Source: Romboutsia timonensis
GTDB lineage: Bacteria > Bacillota > Clostridia > Peptostreptococcales > Peptostreptococcaceae
Assembly (NCBI RefSeq): GCF_900106845.1
Contig: NZ_LT629850.1
Coordinates: forward strand, 33,433 to 97,432
Reading direction: 5' to 3'
DNA length: 64,000 nucleotides
The position numbers were made by a program, and so were the translations under genes. The notes under the pieces were generated by a model. That model was not told the DNA's origin. It was given only the letters and a program-made list of their open reading frames with translations, and did not search any database. This document shows positions 46,317-55,694 of this stretch, one piece after another. How positions within the stretch are numbered: the stretch's first letter is position 1; every line of letters begins with the position of its first letter.

Positions 46317-48017
46317 ATGCAAGACTTTAAAGTAGCAGTAGCAACATGTTTAAAAGAACATATAGAAGAATTGACTTTAGAAGAAATAACAGCACTTATA
46401 GAAGTGCCACCAAATAAAGATATGGGAGATTTTGCATTCCCATGTTTTAAATTAGCGAAAGTATTTAGAAAAGCACCTAACATGATAGCGGCTGAGTTAT
46501 CAGAAAAAATAGAAGCTAAAGGAGTTATATCTAATGTTACTCCATTAGGTGGTTATATAAACTTCTTTGTTAATAAATCTCAATTAGCAGAAACAGTTAT
46601 AAAAGATGTATTAACAAAGAAAGAAAAGTACGGTCATAGCGATTTAGGAAAAGATAAAACTATAGTAATAGATTTCTCATCTCCTAATATAGCAAAGCCA
46701 TTCCATATAGGTCATATAAGAACTACAGTTATAGGGAATGCTTTATACAAAATATATGATTCTCAAGGATACAATACAGTTAGAATAAATCATTTAGGGG
46801 ACTATGGAACTCAATTTGGTAAGCTTATAGTAGCTTTCAAATTATGGGGTAATAAAGAAGCTGTAGAAGCTAATCCAATACCAGAGTTATTAAAATTATA
46901 CATACAATTCCACGATGAAGCTGAAAAGCACCCAGAAATGGAAGATGAGGCAAGAGCTTGGTTTACTAAGTTAGAAAATGGAGATAAAGAAGCAAAAGAA
47001 TTATGGCAATGGTTCAGAGATGAAAGTTTAAAAGAATTTGCTAGAGTTTATGACTTATTAGATATAGAATTTGATTCATACAACGGAGAAAGTTTCTATT
47101 CAGATAAAATGGATAGAGTTATAGATATAATAAAAGATAAAGGATTACTTCAAGAATCTCAAGGAACTAATATAGTAGACTTAGAAGAATACAATATGCC
47201 ACCAGCACTTATAACTAAGAATGATGGATCTACATTATATATGACAAGAGATTTAGCTGCAGCATTATACAGAAAAGAAAATTATGATTTTGAAAAATGT
47301 ATATATGTAGTTGGTTCACAACAAAGCTTACACTTCCAACAATTATTCAAAGTTTTAGAACTTGTTGGATTTGAATGGGCTAAGGATATGGTACACGTTC
47401 CATTTGGTATGGTAGCATTAGAAGAAGGTACTATGTCTACAAGAAAAGGTAGAGTAGTATTCTTAGAAGATGTTTTAAAACAAGCTATAGAAAAGACAAA
47501 AGAAACTATGCTTGCTAAAAACCCAAATGCTTTAAATGTTGATGAAATAGCTAAACAAGTTGGGGTTGGAGCAGTAGTATTCCAAGAATTATCTAACAGT
47601 AGAATAAAAGATTACACATTCTCATGGTCAAGAACACTAAGCTTTGAAGGAGAAACAGGTCCTTACGTTCAATATACTCATGCTAGATGTTGTGCAGTTT
47701 TAAGAAAAGCTGAAGAAGAAGTTACAACAGATATTAACTATGAATTATTAAATGATGTAGATAGTGCGGAAGTTTTAAAAGTTATAGCATCATTCAATAA
47801 AACTATACTTAATGCTATGAGAAAGAACGAGCCACATATAATAACAAGATTTGTCCTAGATTTAGCACAAGCATTCAATAAATTCTACCATGATAACTCT
47901 ATATTAGTAGAAGATGCTGAGTTAAGAAAAGCTAGACTTGCTTTAGTTTGTGCTACTAGACAAGCATTAGAAAATGGTCTTAAATTATTAGGAATGCAAG
48001 CACCAGAAAGAATGTAA
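46317..48017 (+). CDS. argS: Arginyl-tRNA synthetase
   Basis: A 566-residue class I synthetase. The N-terminal Add1 tRNA-binding domain (~1-90) precedes the HIGH-type motif FHIGHIRTTVIGNAL in SPNIAKPFHIGH. The KMSKS position reads MSTRKGRV, as usual for this family. The DALR anticodon-binding domain ends the protein. GAGAGAGGAGC precedes the ATG. No T-box was seen upstream. Confidence 0.96.
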   Translation: MQDFKVAVATCLKEHIEELTLEEITALIEVPPNKDMGDFAFPCFKLAKVFRKAPNMIAAELSEKIEAKGVISNVTPLGGYINFFVNKSQLAETVIKDVLTKKEKYGHSDLGKDKTIVIDFSSPNIAKPFHIGHIRTTVIGNALYKIYDSQGYNTVRINHLGDYGTQFGKLIVAFKLWGNKEAVEANPIPELLKLYIQFHDEAEKHPEMEDEARAWFTKLENGDKEAKELWQWFRDESLKEFARVYDLLDIEFDSYNGESFYSDKMDRVIDIIKDKGLLQESQGTNIVDLEEYNMPPALITKNDGSTLYMTRDLAAALYRKENYDFEKCIYVVGSQQSLHFQQLFKVLELVGFEWAKDMVHVPFGMVALEEGTMSTRKGRVVFLEDVLKQAIEKTKETMLAKNPNALNVDEIAKQVGVGAVVFQELSNSRIKDYTFSWSRTLSFEGETGPYVQYTHARCCAVLRKAEEEVTTDINYELLNDVDSAEVLKVIASFNKTILNAMRKNEPHIITRFVLDLAQAFNKFYHDNSILVEDAELRKARLALVCATRQALENGLKLLGMQAPERM

Positions 48018-48029
48018 TTTATATAAGTG

Positions 48030-48137
48030 TACAGGGATGTCGAAAATCGATACTTTACATCTGAAAATGTAATATTGTATAATAATAGCAAGTAATATAG
48101 TAGTATACACTCGTTTGTACACTACTATTCCCCTGTA
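48030..48137 (+). ncRNA. Possible multibranched structured RNA after argS
   Basis: A closing stem of 7 perfect pairs (48030-48036 with 48131-48137) encloses three local hairpins: TCGA/TCGA (48040-48050), TTACAT/ATGTAA (48055-48072) and ATAGTAGT/ACTACTAT (48098-48128). A strong terminator follows at 48143. It could be the 3' end of the argS mRNA or an independent small RNA. No known family was recognised. Confidence 0.4.
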
Positions 48138-48142
48138 TAAAC

Positions 48143-48170
48143 GACAGCTTATAAGCTGTCTCTTTTTTTT
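48143..48170 (+). terminator. Rho-independent terminator
   Basis: A perfect 18-base palindrome GACAGCTTATAAGCTGTC (48143-48160) is followed by a long T run. It ends the argS transcript and any small RNA processed from it. Confidence 0.88.
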
Positions 48171-48256
48171 GATTCGTATAGGTTATAATATAGTATATTA
48201 AACTAATTACTTGATAAAAATAATAATTATAAAATATTACAAGGAAAATAATATTC

Positions 48257-49180
48257 ATGAAAGATAATTTAATAAAAAAAGCGTATATATCAGCATTTGA
48301 TATAGAGGATAAGTATTTAAAAGATTTAATTGTAATTAACACAAAATGTTTAGTAGATGATAATATACAAAGACGTGTATACATAGATAACAAGAGATTA
48401 AGAGATGAATTAATATATTATAAGTTTTATGGAGAAAGACCAAATTATAATAATATACTTAACCTTTTATTACCTGTAATAATTTCTAATACTAATATTA
48501 AGAAAAGTGAAGATGAAGTACTTGAATTAATTCAAAAGTATGTTAAATACTTTAAAAAGGAAGAATACTTATTTGAATACATATTATCTTCTGTTTTATA
48601 CAACTCAATTATTCATAATATAATAGAAGATAACACAATAGAGTATAAAGACTTGCTTCAAAAAATAAAGGAACAAATTATAGGATTTACTATTCCATTA
48701 GATAAAGCAAGTACTATAAAGTTTCATATGGCAAGAATAAATTCGATACAGCAAATAGATAAGTATATAGATTTAAAAGTACAAGATTATGACGATGAGA
48801 AAATTTTAGGTAGTTTATTAAATATATTATATGATATATATATTGAAGATAGAGAAGTTAAAGATTTTGGAAGTAAAAGTATAAAAAAATCTATACTATC
48901 TATATTAGGAGATGATGAAAATCACAATATAGACAATATAGACTTTATTTTATCGATGTCAGAATATATAGTTAAATTAAGACAGTATAAAATTAATAAA
49001 AAAGTATACGATAAAAACTCAGATCCTAGATACTTAATAAATCTTAATGAAGGGGATACGTATAATGATCCTATATTCAATCAGATAAAAATTATATCTA
49101 AGAACTTTAATAATAATATACTAAATATAAATATTAAATCTAAATCTGGCTTATATGTATTGAAATTTAAAAAGGCTTAG
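48257..49180 (+). CDS. Uncharacterised helical protein
   Basis: 307 residues, not recognised. It is rich in Lys, Ile, Asn and Asp, without signal peptide, membrane segment, cysteine cluster or P-loop. It is mostly predicted helix, with a short beta-rich C-terminus (NNILNINIKSKSGLYVLKFKKA). The ribosome site AAGGA is 13 bases before the ATG, so expression may be low. It converges with the small minus-strand gene at 49184, three bases away, with no terminator between. Confidence 0.6.
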   Translation: MKDNLIKKAYISAFDIEDKYLKDLIVINTKCLVDDNIQRRVYIDNKRLRDELIYYKFYGERPNYNNILNLLLPVIISNTNIKKSEDEVLELIQKYVKYFKKEEYLFEYILSSVLYNSIIHNIIEDNTIEYKDLLQKIKEQIIGFTIPLDKASTIKFHMARINSIQQIDKYIDLKVQDYDDEKILGSLLNILYDIYIEDREVKDFGSKSIKKSILSILGDDENHNIDNIDFILSMSEYIVKLRQYKINKKVYDKNSDPRYLINLNEGDTYNDPIFNQIKIISKNFNNNILNINIKSKSGLYVLKFKKA

Positions 49181-49183
49181 AAT

Positions 49184-49384
49184 TTACTTACTTGACTCTA
49201 AGTAGTTTATAAAGTCTTCTTCTGTTGTTTCAGTTAAAAAACAGATTTCTTTAACTATATTATTTCTAAGATCGATAAAATCTTCAAGACCTGTATTTTC
49301 ATTAGTGTATTCTAATGCTTTTAAAATAAGTAATAAGTCTCTCTTTGATAAAGCGTTGATAGATACTTGGTCAATTAATTCCAT
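49184..49384 (-). CDS. Small uncharacterised protein
   Basis: 66 residues, acidic and helical (MELIDQVSINALSKRDLL; ETTEEDFINYLESSK). It has a strong AAAAGGAG site 7 bases before ATG and codon use like its neighbours, which supports a real gene. No known domain was recognised. Its end lies three bases from the end of the converging gene. Confidence 0.6.
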   Translation of the reverse strand: MELIDQVSINALSKRDLLLILKALEYTNENTGLEDFIDLRNNIVKEICFLTETTEEDFINYLESSK

Positions 49385-49546
49385 AAAAAACTCCTTTTCT
49401 AACTTATATAATTATAATACTAATATTCTACAAAATATATGTAAAAACCTTCTATTAAAAAATATTTAGATAATGTTTTACACATATTATTTTAACCTAA
49501 AAATAGCATAAAAATATACAATAATCTTAATAAAGAGGTGAAATAA

Positions 49547-51301
49547 TTGAAAATTTTATTAACAACATTAAATTCTAAGTTTATACATACAAATTTAGCT
49601 ATAAGATATTTAAAATCATATACTAAAGATTTAGTTGATGCAGATATAAGAGAATATACAATTAATAATGATTTAGACTATATATTAAAAGATATATACA
49701 AAAATGATTATGATGTAATATTATTCTCAACATATATTTGGAATGTATTAGATATAGTAAAGCTTTGTGAAAATATAAAAAAAGTAAAACCAAACACAAT
49801 CATAGGCTTAGGTGGACCGGAAGTAACTTATGATAGTGAAAATGCTATGGAAAAATATCCATTTGTAGACTATATATTATGTGGTGAAGGTGAATTAGTA
49901 TTTAGAGATTTAGTTATGTACCTTCAAGGTAATAAAAATATAGAAGATGTAGAAGGAATAGTATATAGAAATAATGGAGAAATAGTGGTAAATAGACCTA
50001 AGGAATTATTACAAAACTTAGATGAAATACCAAGTCCGTATGAAAATCTAGATCCTAAAGAATATGAAAACAGAATTGTTTATTATGAAACATCAAGAGG
50101 ATGTCCTTTTAATTGTCAATATTGTTTATCATCTACACTTAAAGGATTAAGATATTTCAGTATAGATAGAGTAAAAAAAGATTTAAAAGCTTTAATTGAT
50201 GCAAGGGTATCACAAATTAAGTTTATAGATAGAACGTTTAATGCAAATAAGAAGTTTGCAAAAGAGATAATGAATTTCCTTATGGAAAATGATAATGATT
50301 ATACTACATATCACTTTGAGGTAACGGCGCATTTATTAGATGATGATATGTTAGAATTTTTATCTAATTGTAAAGAGGGATTATTCCAATTTGAAATAGG
50401 TGTCCAAACTACTAATCAAAAAGTACTAGATGCTGTTGGAAGAAGAGATGACTTTACTAAATTATCTAAAGTTGTTAAGAAGATAGCTTCATATAGAAAC
50501 ATACATCAACATCTAGATTTAATAGCAGGACTTCCTTATGAAGATTATGCTAGCTTTGAAAATTCATTTAATGATGTATTTAATTTAGGAATAGAACATT
50601 TACAATTAGGATTTCTAAAGATGATAAAAGGAACAGGAGTAAGAAATATTGCAGAGGAGCATGGATATAAATATAAAGATTATCCACCATATGAAGTTCT
50701 ATATAATGATTATATTTCTTATTCTCAAATTTTAAAATTAAAAGATATAGAAGAAATACTAGAAAAATATTACAATTCTAAGAACTTTGTATTATCTATG
50801 AGGTATATAATATTTAATTATTATAAAGAAAGTCCATTTAAATTCTTTGAGGAATTTGCAACTTATTTTGATAAGAATGGATACTTTGATGTTGCTCAAG
50901 GTAAAAATCAACTTTACAAAATACTGTTAGATTTTTATAATGAATCAATAAATAAAAATAATGACTTATTTAATGATATACTAAAATATGATTATATATC
51001 ACTAGGTAAAACATCAAATATACCACAGTTCTTTAATAAACTTGATATGGAAGATTTCAAGAATAGATGTCATGTATTTTTACAAGATGAAAGTAATATA
51101 TCAAAATATTTACCTAATTTCGAAAATAAGCCAGCTAAACATATTATAAAATATGTTCACTTTGAGCCATTTAAATTTGATATACTAGAGCTTAAAAAAG
51201 ATATAAATAAAAATATAGATAAAGAAGACAATGTAGTAATGTTTGTATATGATGATAAAAAGATATTTGAGAAATCAAAGGCTTATAGAGTTAGTATCTA
51301 G
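49547..51301 (+). CDS. B12-binding-domain radical SAM protein (DUF4080)
   Basis: 584 residues. A cobalamin-binding-like Rossmann domain (~1-135, with IIGLGGPEVTYDSE and DYILCGEGE) is followed by a radical-SAM barrel with CPFNCQYC (C186, C190, C193). The C-terminal ~180 residues fit DUF4080. The substrate is unknown; relatives methylate or rearrange unactivated carbons. It starts at TTG 49547 behind GAGGTGA. A TPR gene follows 9 bp downstream. Confidence 0.85.
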   Translation: MKILLTTLNSKFIHTNLAIRYLKSYTKDLVDADIREYTINNDLDYILKDIYKNDYDVILFSTYIWNVLDIVKLCENIKKVKPNTIIGLGGPEVTYDSENAMEKYPFVDYILCGEGELVFRDLVMYLQGNKNIEDVEGIVYRNNGEIVVNRPKELLQNLDEIPSPYENLDPKEYENRIVYYETSRGCPFNCQYCLSSTLKGLRYFSIDRVKKDLKALIDARVSQIKFIDRTFNANKKFAKEIMNFLMENDNDYTTYHFEVTAHLLDDDMLEFLSNCKEGLFQFEIGVQTTNQKVLDAVGRRDDFTKLSKVVKKIASYRNIHQHLDLIAGLPYEDYASFENSFNDVFNLGIEHLQLGFLKMIKGTGVRNIAEEHGYKYKDYPPYEVLYNDYISYSQILKLKDIEEILEKYYNSKNFVLSMRYIIFNYYKESPFKFFEEFATYFDKNGYFDVAQGKNQLYKILLDFYNESINKNNDLFNDILKYDYISLGKTSNIPQFFNKLDMEDFKNRCHVFLQDESNISKYLPNFENKPAKHIIKYVHFEPFKFDILELKKDINKNIDKEDNVVMFVYDDKKIFEKSKAYRVSI

Positions 51302-51310
51302 GAGGTTAGT

Positions 51311-52453
51311 ATGAAATTTAAGATAGAAAAACATATATTAAAAAAGGCTGAAGAGTTATCTTTTATAACTATAAAGCATGATAGTGAATTTAAAGTAGAG
51401 GGATATACTATACCAAAAGAAGGGTTACAAGTACCTATAAAAAATGAAGTATTAGTAAAAGGTATAAAAGAAAAAACTGCTCAAGATAATATAAATGCAA
51501 TGTCTATTGCTGATGCAATGATATATATAATAGGTATAGATAGCCAATTTAGATATAATGAAGAATATAAAAAATTCTTAAATGCATTTAAAAATAAAGT
51601 AAACTTAGATTTAAATGCATATATGGGATATATGTCTAGAAAGTATTTTGATATTGGAGAATATACGGATTCTTTAATATACTTAAAAGCGCTTATAACT
51701 ATGAATAATAATGATATAAATGGGTTATACCATTATGCTATAGTATGTCAGGAAGTTGCTAAGAAGTATCAAAAGGATAATGATGATAAGGCTATGAATG
51801 ACTTCTTATTAGAAGCATTAAATAAGTTAGAAATGGTAATAGATTTAGATCCAGAATTTGCCTTAGGATATTATCACCTAGGATATCATTATTATAATCA
51901 AGGTCAATATGTAAAATCTAAAGTAATATGGGAAGAAGCATTAAAATTAGGATTAGATGAAGATACAACATCTGAAGTTCAAGAAAATATAGGTAAAATG
52001 GACTTTAAGGTTCAATACGAAGAAGGGTATAATCTAGTATTCCAAGGAAGAAATGAAGAAGGTCTAGAAAAATTATTACCTTTAGAAGAAGATAATTCAG
52101 ATTGGTGGAATTTATTGTTCATGATAGGTTTAGCTTATAAAAATATGAATGAGATAGAGACAGCTAAAAGATATTTTGAAAAAATATTAGTAATAAAGCC
52201 ACATCAAGTTGATACTATGGTTGAACTTGGTCTTTGTGAAGCAAGTACTTTTAATATGGAAAAAGCTATAGAACATTTTGAAACTGCAGCTAAAATAAAA
52301 GAAGACCCAGAAATACTATGTAACCTAGGAATGGCATATTTAAATAATGGAGATTTAGATGATGCTGTATATTACATAGAGAGGGCTTATGAACTAGACC
52401 CGCAAGATGAAATAACTATAGCATGTTTAAGAGAGTTAGATAAATATAGGTAA
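51311..52453 (+). CDS. Tetratricopeptide repeat protein
   Basis: 380 residues with several TPR units from ~110 onward (ALGYYHLGYHYYNQGQYVKSKVIWEEALKLG; WNLLFMIGLAYKNMNEIETAKRYFEKIL; ILCNLGMAYLNNGDLDDAVYYIERAYELDP). The first ~100 residues lack repeats. It is probably a cytosolic scaffold. Close spacing suggests it works with the radical-SAM protein upstream. AGGAGG precedes the ATG. Confidence 0.88.
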   Translation: MKFKIEKHILKKAEELSFITIKHDSEFKVEGYTIPKEGLQVPIKNEVLVKGIKEKTAQDNINAMSIADAMIYIIGIDSQFRYNEEYKKFLNAFKNKVNLDLNAYMGYMSRKYFDIGEYTDSLIYLKALITMNNNDINGLYHYAIVCQEVAKKYQKDNDDKAMNDFLLEALNKLEMVIDLDPEFALGYYHLGYHYYNQGQYVKSKVIWEEALKLGLDEDTTSEVQENIGKMDFKVQYEEGYNLVFQGRNEEGLEKLLPLEEDNSDWWNLLFMIGLAYKNMNEIETAKRYFEKILVIKPHQVDTMVELGLCEASTFNMEKAIEHFETAAKIKEDPEILCNLGMAYLNNGDLDDAVYYIERAYELDPQDEITIACLRELDKYR

Positions 52454-52472
52454 AAAAATAAAGATAAATGTT

Positions 52473-52506
52473 AAAACTTCTATTTTAAATATAGAAGTTT
52501 TTTTAT
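52473..52506 (+). terminator. Rho-independent terminator
   Basis: An 11-bp perfect stem (52473-52483 with 52491-52501), 7-nt loop and a T run. It ends the radical-SAM/TPR pair. Confidence 0.88.
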
Positions 52507-52546
52507 ACAAAGTGTTATTATTAATTATATAAAAGGAGGTGTTAAT

Positions 52547-53467
52547 TTGGTAAAAAAATTAAAAGAGATATTTGATATACTTAAAGGTGAAGAGAAATTA
52601 ATTCTTTCTGTAGCTGCAGCAGAAGATAAAGAAGTTTTAAAGGCTGTAAAAGATGCAGTAGAAAAACAAATAATAGAACCTATATTAGTGGGAGATTGTG
52701 ATAAAATAAAGTTGATTTCAGAAAAAATAAACTTTGATTTAACTGGAATAGAAATATTAAATTCTAATAATATAGAAGAGAGTGCTAAAATAGCTGTTGA
52801 ATTAGTAGCGACTAAGAATGCAGATTTTGTAATGAAAGGTATTTTAGATACTTCAATTCTTTTAAAATCTGTGTTAAATAAAGAGTATGGACTTAGAACT
52901 GAGAGTCTCCTTAGCCATGTCGTAGCATATCAAATGGAAAATTATCATAAATTATTATTAATAACAGATGGAGGTATGAATATTTCACCTAATTATGAAC
53001 AAAAAGAGATGATACTTAAAAATGCTATACAAGCAGCTAAAGCATTAGGTATAGATACTATAAAAGTGGCATGCCTTGCTGCTAAGGAGAAAGTGAATCC
53101 TAAAATGCAAGCTACTGTTGATGGACACTTATTACAAGAAGCATCTATAAATGGTAAATTTGGTAGAAATGTTATAGTCGAGGGTCCATTATCATTTGAT
53201 ATAGCCTTATCAAAGGAGGCTAGTGATATGAAAGGTTTTAAAAGTGAAGTATCAGGAGATATTGATATTTTATTAGTACCTAATATAGAAGTCGGTAATG
53301 GAATAGGCAAATCATTTACATATATGGCAAATGCAAAATCAGCAGGAGTTATTATGGGAGCCAAAGCACCTATAGTATTAGTTTCTAGATCAGATAGTGC
53401 AGAATCGAAGTTATATTCTATAGCATATGGAGCACTTATAGCTAAAGATATTAAGAAAATTATATAA
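52547..53467 (+). CDS. ptb: Phosphate butyryltransferase-like protein
   Basis: 306 residues of the phosphate acetyl/butyryltransferase family (FVMKGILDTSILLKSVLNKEYGLR; LLITDGGMNISPN; VEGPLSFDIALSKEA; VPNIEVGNGIGKSFTYMANAKSAGVIMGAKAPIVLVSRSD). Ptb converts butyryl-CoA and phosphate to butyryl phosphate. The usual partner kinase buk is not adjacent, so substrate choice is open. It starts at TTG 52547 behind AAAGGAGGT. It lies immediately upstream of the Wood-Ljungdahl cluster. Confidence 0.85.
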   Translation: MVKKLKEIFDILKGEEKLILSVAAAEDKEVLKAVKDAVEKQIIEPILVGDCDKIKLISEKINFDLTGIEILNSNNIEESAKIAVELVATKNADFVMKGILDTSILLKSVLNKEYGLRTESLLSHVVAYQMENYHKLLLITDGGMNISPNYEQKEMILKNAIQAAKALGIDTIKVACLAAKEKVNPKMQATVDGHLLQEASINGKFGRNVIVEGPLSFDIALSKEASDMKGFKSEVSGDIDILLVPNIEVGNGIGKSFTYMANAKSAGVIMGAKAPIVLVSRSDSAESKLYSIAYGALIAKDIKKII

Positions 53468-53486
53468 AATACACACATTTATTTTA

Positions 53487-53501
53487 AACAATTAAATTGT
53501 T
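53487..53501. promoter_or_regulatory. 15-bp palindrome between ptb and cooS
   Basis: AACAATT-A-AATTGTT is a perfect inverted repeat in the 174-bp gap before cooS. It could be an operator controlling the carbon fixation genes or a weak 3' hairpin for ptb. A TATAAT at 53544-53549 lies downstream but has no good -35. Confidence 0.4.
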
Positions 53502-53641
53502 AGAATACTATTAAAAATAACACAAATTTAAACTGAATTAGTATATAATCAAATTAGGTAATACAGAGCATTAATTTTTAATTGACATATCTTTTATTCA
53601 TCCTAGGATTTATAAATCGAGATAGAGGGGGATATAGGCAT

Positions 53642-55564
53642 ATGGATAAAAAAATGATGACTATTGATTTAAATAGTAAAGTATTATTAGATAAGGCTGA
53701 AAGAGACGGCGTAGAAACAATGTATGACCGAAAGCAAAATTTTAAGGCTCAATGTGGTTTTGGTCTTCAGGGGAATTGCTGTAGAATATGTGGAATGGGT
53801 CCATGTAGAATAACACCTAAAACACCAAGAGGTCTATGTGGTGCCGATGAACATGTTATAGTAGGAAGAAACTTTGCAAGGATGGTTGCAGGTGGTACTG
53901 CAGCTCACTCTGACCACGCAAGAGATATAGCTCATACAATGGCCTTAGCAAGTAGAAATGGAAACTATACAATAAAAGATGAATCAAAACTAATAACATT
54001 AGCAAAAGAGTGGGATGTAGAAACAGAGGGTAGAGATATATATGATATAGCTCACGAAGTTGCAGATGTTGCATTAATGGAATTTGGTAAACCTTACGGA
54101 GTAGCAAGATTTTTAAAGAATGCTCCAGTAAAAAGACAAAAAGTATGGAAAGAACTTGGAATAGAACCAAGAGCGATAGATAGAGAAGTTGCTACCATAA
54201 TGCACTCAACTCATATAGGATGTACAGCAGACATAGATAGTTTAATACATATGTCACTTAGAACATCTCTAGCAGATGGATGGGCTGGATCTATGATAGG
54301 AACTAGATTTAGTGATATATTATTTGGAACTCCAACAGTGAGAGAAACGGAAGCAAACTTAGGAGTTTTAGAAGAGAATAAAGTAAATATAATATTACAT
54401 GGACATGAGCCTTCATTATCTGAAATGATAGTTTTAGCGTCTGAAGATCCAGAATTAGTTGAATTAGCTAAAGAAGTTGGAGCAGATGGAATAAACTTAG
54501 CAGGAATGTGCTGTACAGGTAATGAAGTTACAATGAGACATGGTGTAAAAACTGCAGGAGACTTCCACCAACAAGAACTTGCAATAGTTACAGGTGCAGT
54601 GGAAGCAATGATAGTTGACGTTCAATGTATATTCCCAGCATTAGCAAAGGTTGCAAAATGCTATCACACAAAATTCATAACAACATTTCCAAAGGCTAAA
54701 ATAGCCGAGTCAACATATATGGAATTCTCAGAAGAAACTGCATATGAAGATGCACGTAGAATAGTTAGAGAAGCAATATTAAACTTTAAAAATAGAGACA
54801 AATCAAAAGTACTTATACCAGAATTAAAATCAAGCGCAACAGTAGGATATAGTCTAGATGCAATACTTGGGCAACTAGATAGAGTTGTAAATTCACAAAT
54901 AGACCCAACAGGTACTCTAAAACCATTAGCAGATTGTTTAAAATCTGGAGTATTAAGAGGAGCTGTAGGTGTAGTTGGATGTAATAATGCTAAAGGGGTT
55001 TCTAATAAAGCGCATATAACAATAATGAAAGAATTAATTAAAAATGACATACTTGTTGTTACTACTGGATGTGGAGCATCAGCTGCAGCTAAATTTGGTT
55101 TAATGACTAAAGAGGCTAGAAAGCTAGCAGGTAAAGGATTAGCAACAGTTTGTGAACTTGTTGATATACCGCCAGTTTTACACCTAGGTTCTTGTGTTGA
55201 TTGTAGCCGTATATTAGAGATAGTAAGCGAAACTGCTAAAACTTTAGATATGGATATATGTGATCTTCCAGTAGCTGGTGTGGCACCAGAGTGGATGTCT
55301 GAAAAAGCAGTTGCTATAGGTACTTATGTTGTAGCTTCAGGTATAGACACATACTTAGGAATAATGCCACCAGTAAAAGGTTCATCAAGAGCAGTAGAAA
55401 TATTATGTGATGAATTACAAGATATAGTAGGAGCTAAATTTACAGTTAATGAAAATCCAGAAGAATTAGCACAAATAATAATATCTGACATAGAAAAGAA
55501 ACGTGTTCACTTTGAAAAATTAGTTGAAGAAAAAATGAAGCAAGTAGTCGAAGTAGAAGTTTAA
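53642..55564 (+). CDS. cooS: Anaerobic carbon monoxide dehydrogenase catalytic subunit
   Basis: A 640-residue Ni-Fe-S enzyme that interconverts CO and CO2. The N-terminal cysteines C38, C46, C47, C50 and C55 (CGFGLQGNCCRICGMGPC) supply the D and B clusters. Later segments (NLAGMCCTGNE, VVGCNNAKG, TTGCGASAAA, HLGSCVDCSR) hold ligands of the C cluster. ATG 53642 follows AGAGGGGGA; the upstream in-frame TTG would add 20 residues not expected in the family. It begins the Wood-Ljungdahl cluster. Confidence 0.95.
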   Translation: MDKKMMTIDLNSKVLLDKAERDGVETMYDRKQNFKAQCGFGLQGNCCRICGMGPCRITPKTPRGLCGADEHVIVGRNFARMVAGGTAAHSDHARDIAHTMALASRNGNYTIKDESKLITLAKEWDVETEGRDIYDIAHEVADVALMEFGKPYGVARFLKNAPVKRQKVWKELGIEPRAIDREVATIMHSTHIGCTADIDSLIHMSLRTSLADGWAGSMIGTRFSDILFGTPTVRETEANLGVLEENKVNIILHGHEPSLSEMIVLASEDPELVELAKEVGADGINLAGMCCTGNEVTMRHGVKTAGDFHQQELAIVTGAVEAMIVDVQCIFPALAKVAKCYHTKFITTFPKAKIAESTYMEFSEETAYEDARRIVREAILNFKNRDKSKVLIPELKSSATVGYSLDAILGQLDRVVNSQIDPTGTLKPLADCLKSGVLRGAVGVVGCNNAKGVSNKAHITIMKELIKNDILVVTTGCGASAAAKFGLMTKEARKLAGKGLATVCELVDIPPVLHLGSCVDCSRILEIVSETAKTLDMDICDLPVAGVAPEWMSEKAVAIGTYVVASGIDTYLGIMPPVKGSSRAVEILCDELQDIVGAKFTVNENPEELAQIIISDIEKKRVHFEKLVEEKMKQVVEVEV

Positions 55565-55694
55565 TAATATGAAAATAAAACTTTTTTGAACACAGTATTT
55601 ATTAATGTTTATAGATAAACGTATAAAAGGATAAATAATTTAGATGAACATACATATCATTATATGGTTCATCTATTACAAAAGGTGGTATAAT

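Noticed and set aside
48030-48160. 6S RNA
   Set aside because: 6S forms one long rod with a central bubble; this region folds as several short arms in a closed stem.
52993-53478. Minus-strand reading frame of 161 codons opposite ptb
   Set aside because: Fully overlaps a recognised gene and has no plausible start signal.
53487-53501. Rex redox-regulator site
   Set aside because: The clostridial Rex consensus as remembered runs TTGTTAA...TTAACAA; this palindrome has the opposite half-site order.
53582-53641. TTG start adding 20 residues to CooS, and TTGACA at the same place as a -35 box
   Set aside because: The AGGGGGA site fits ATG 53642. The TTGACA has no -10 at proper distance (TATAAA lies 23 bp away).
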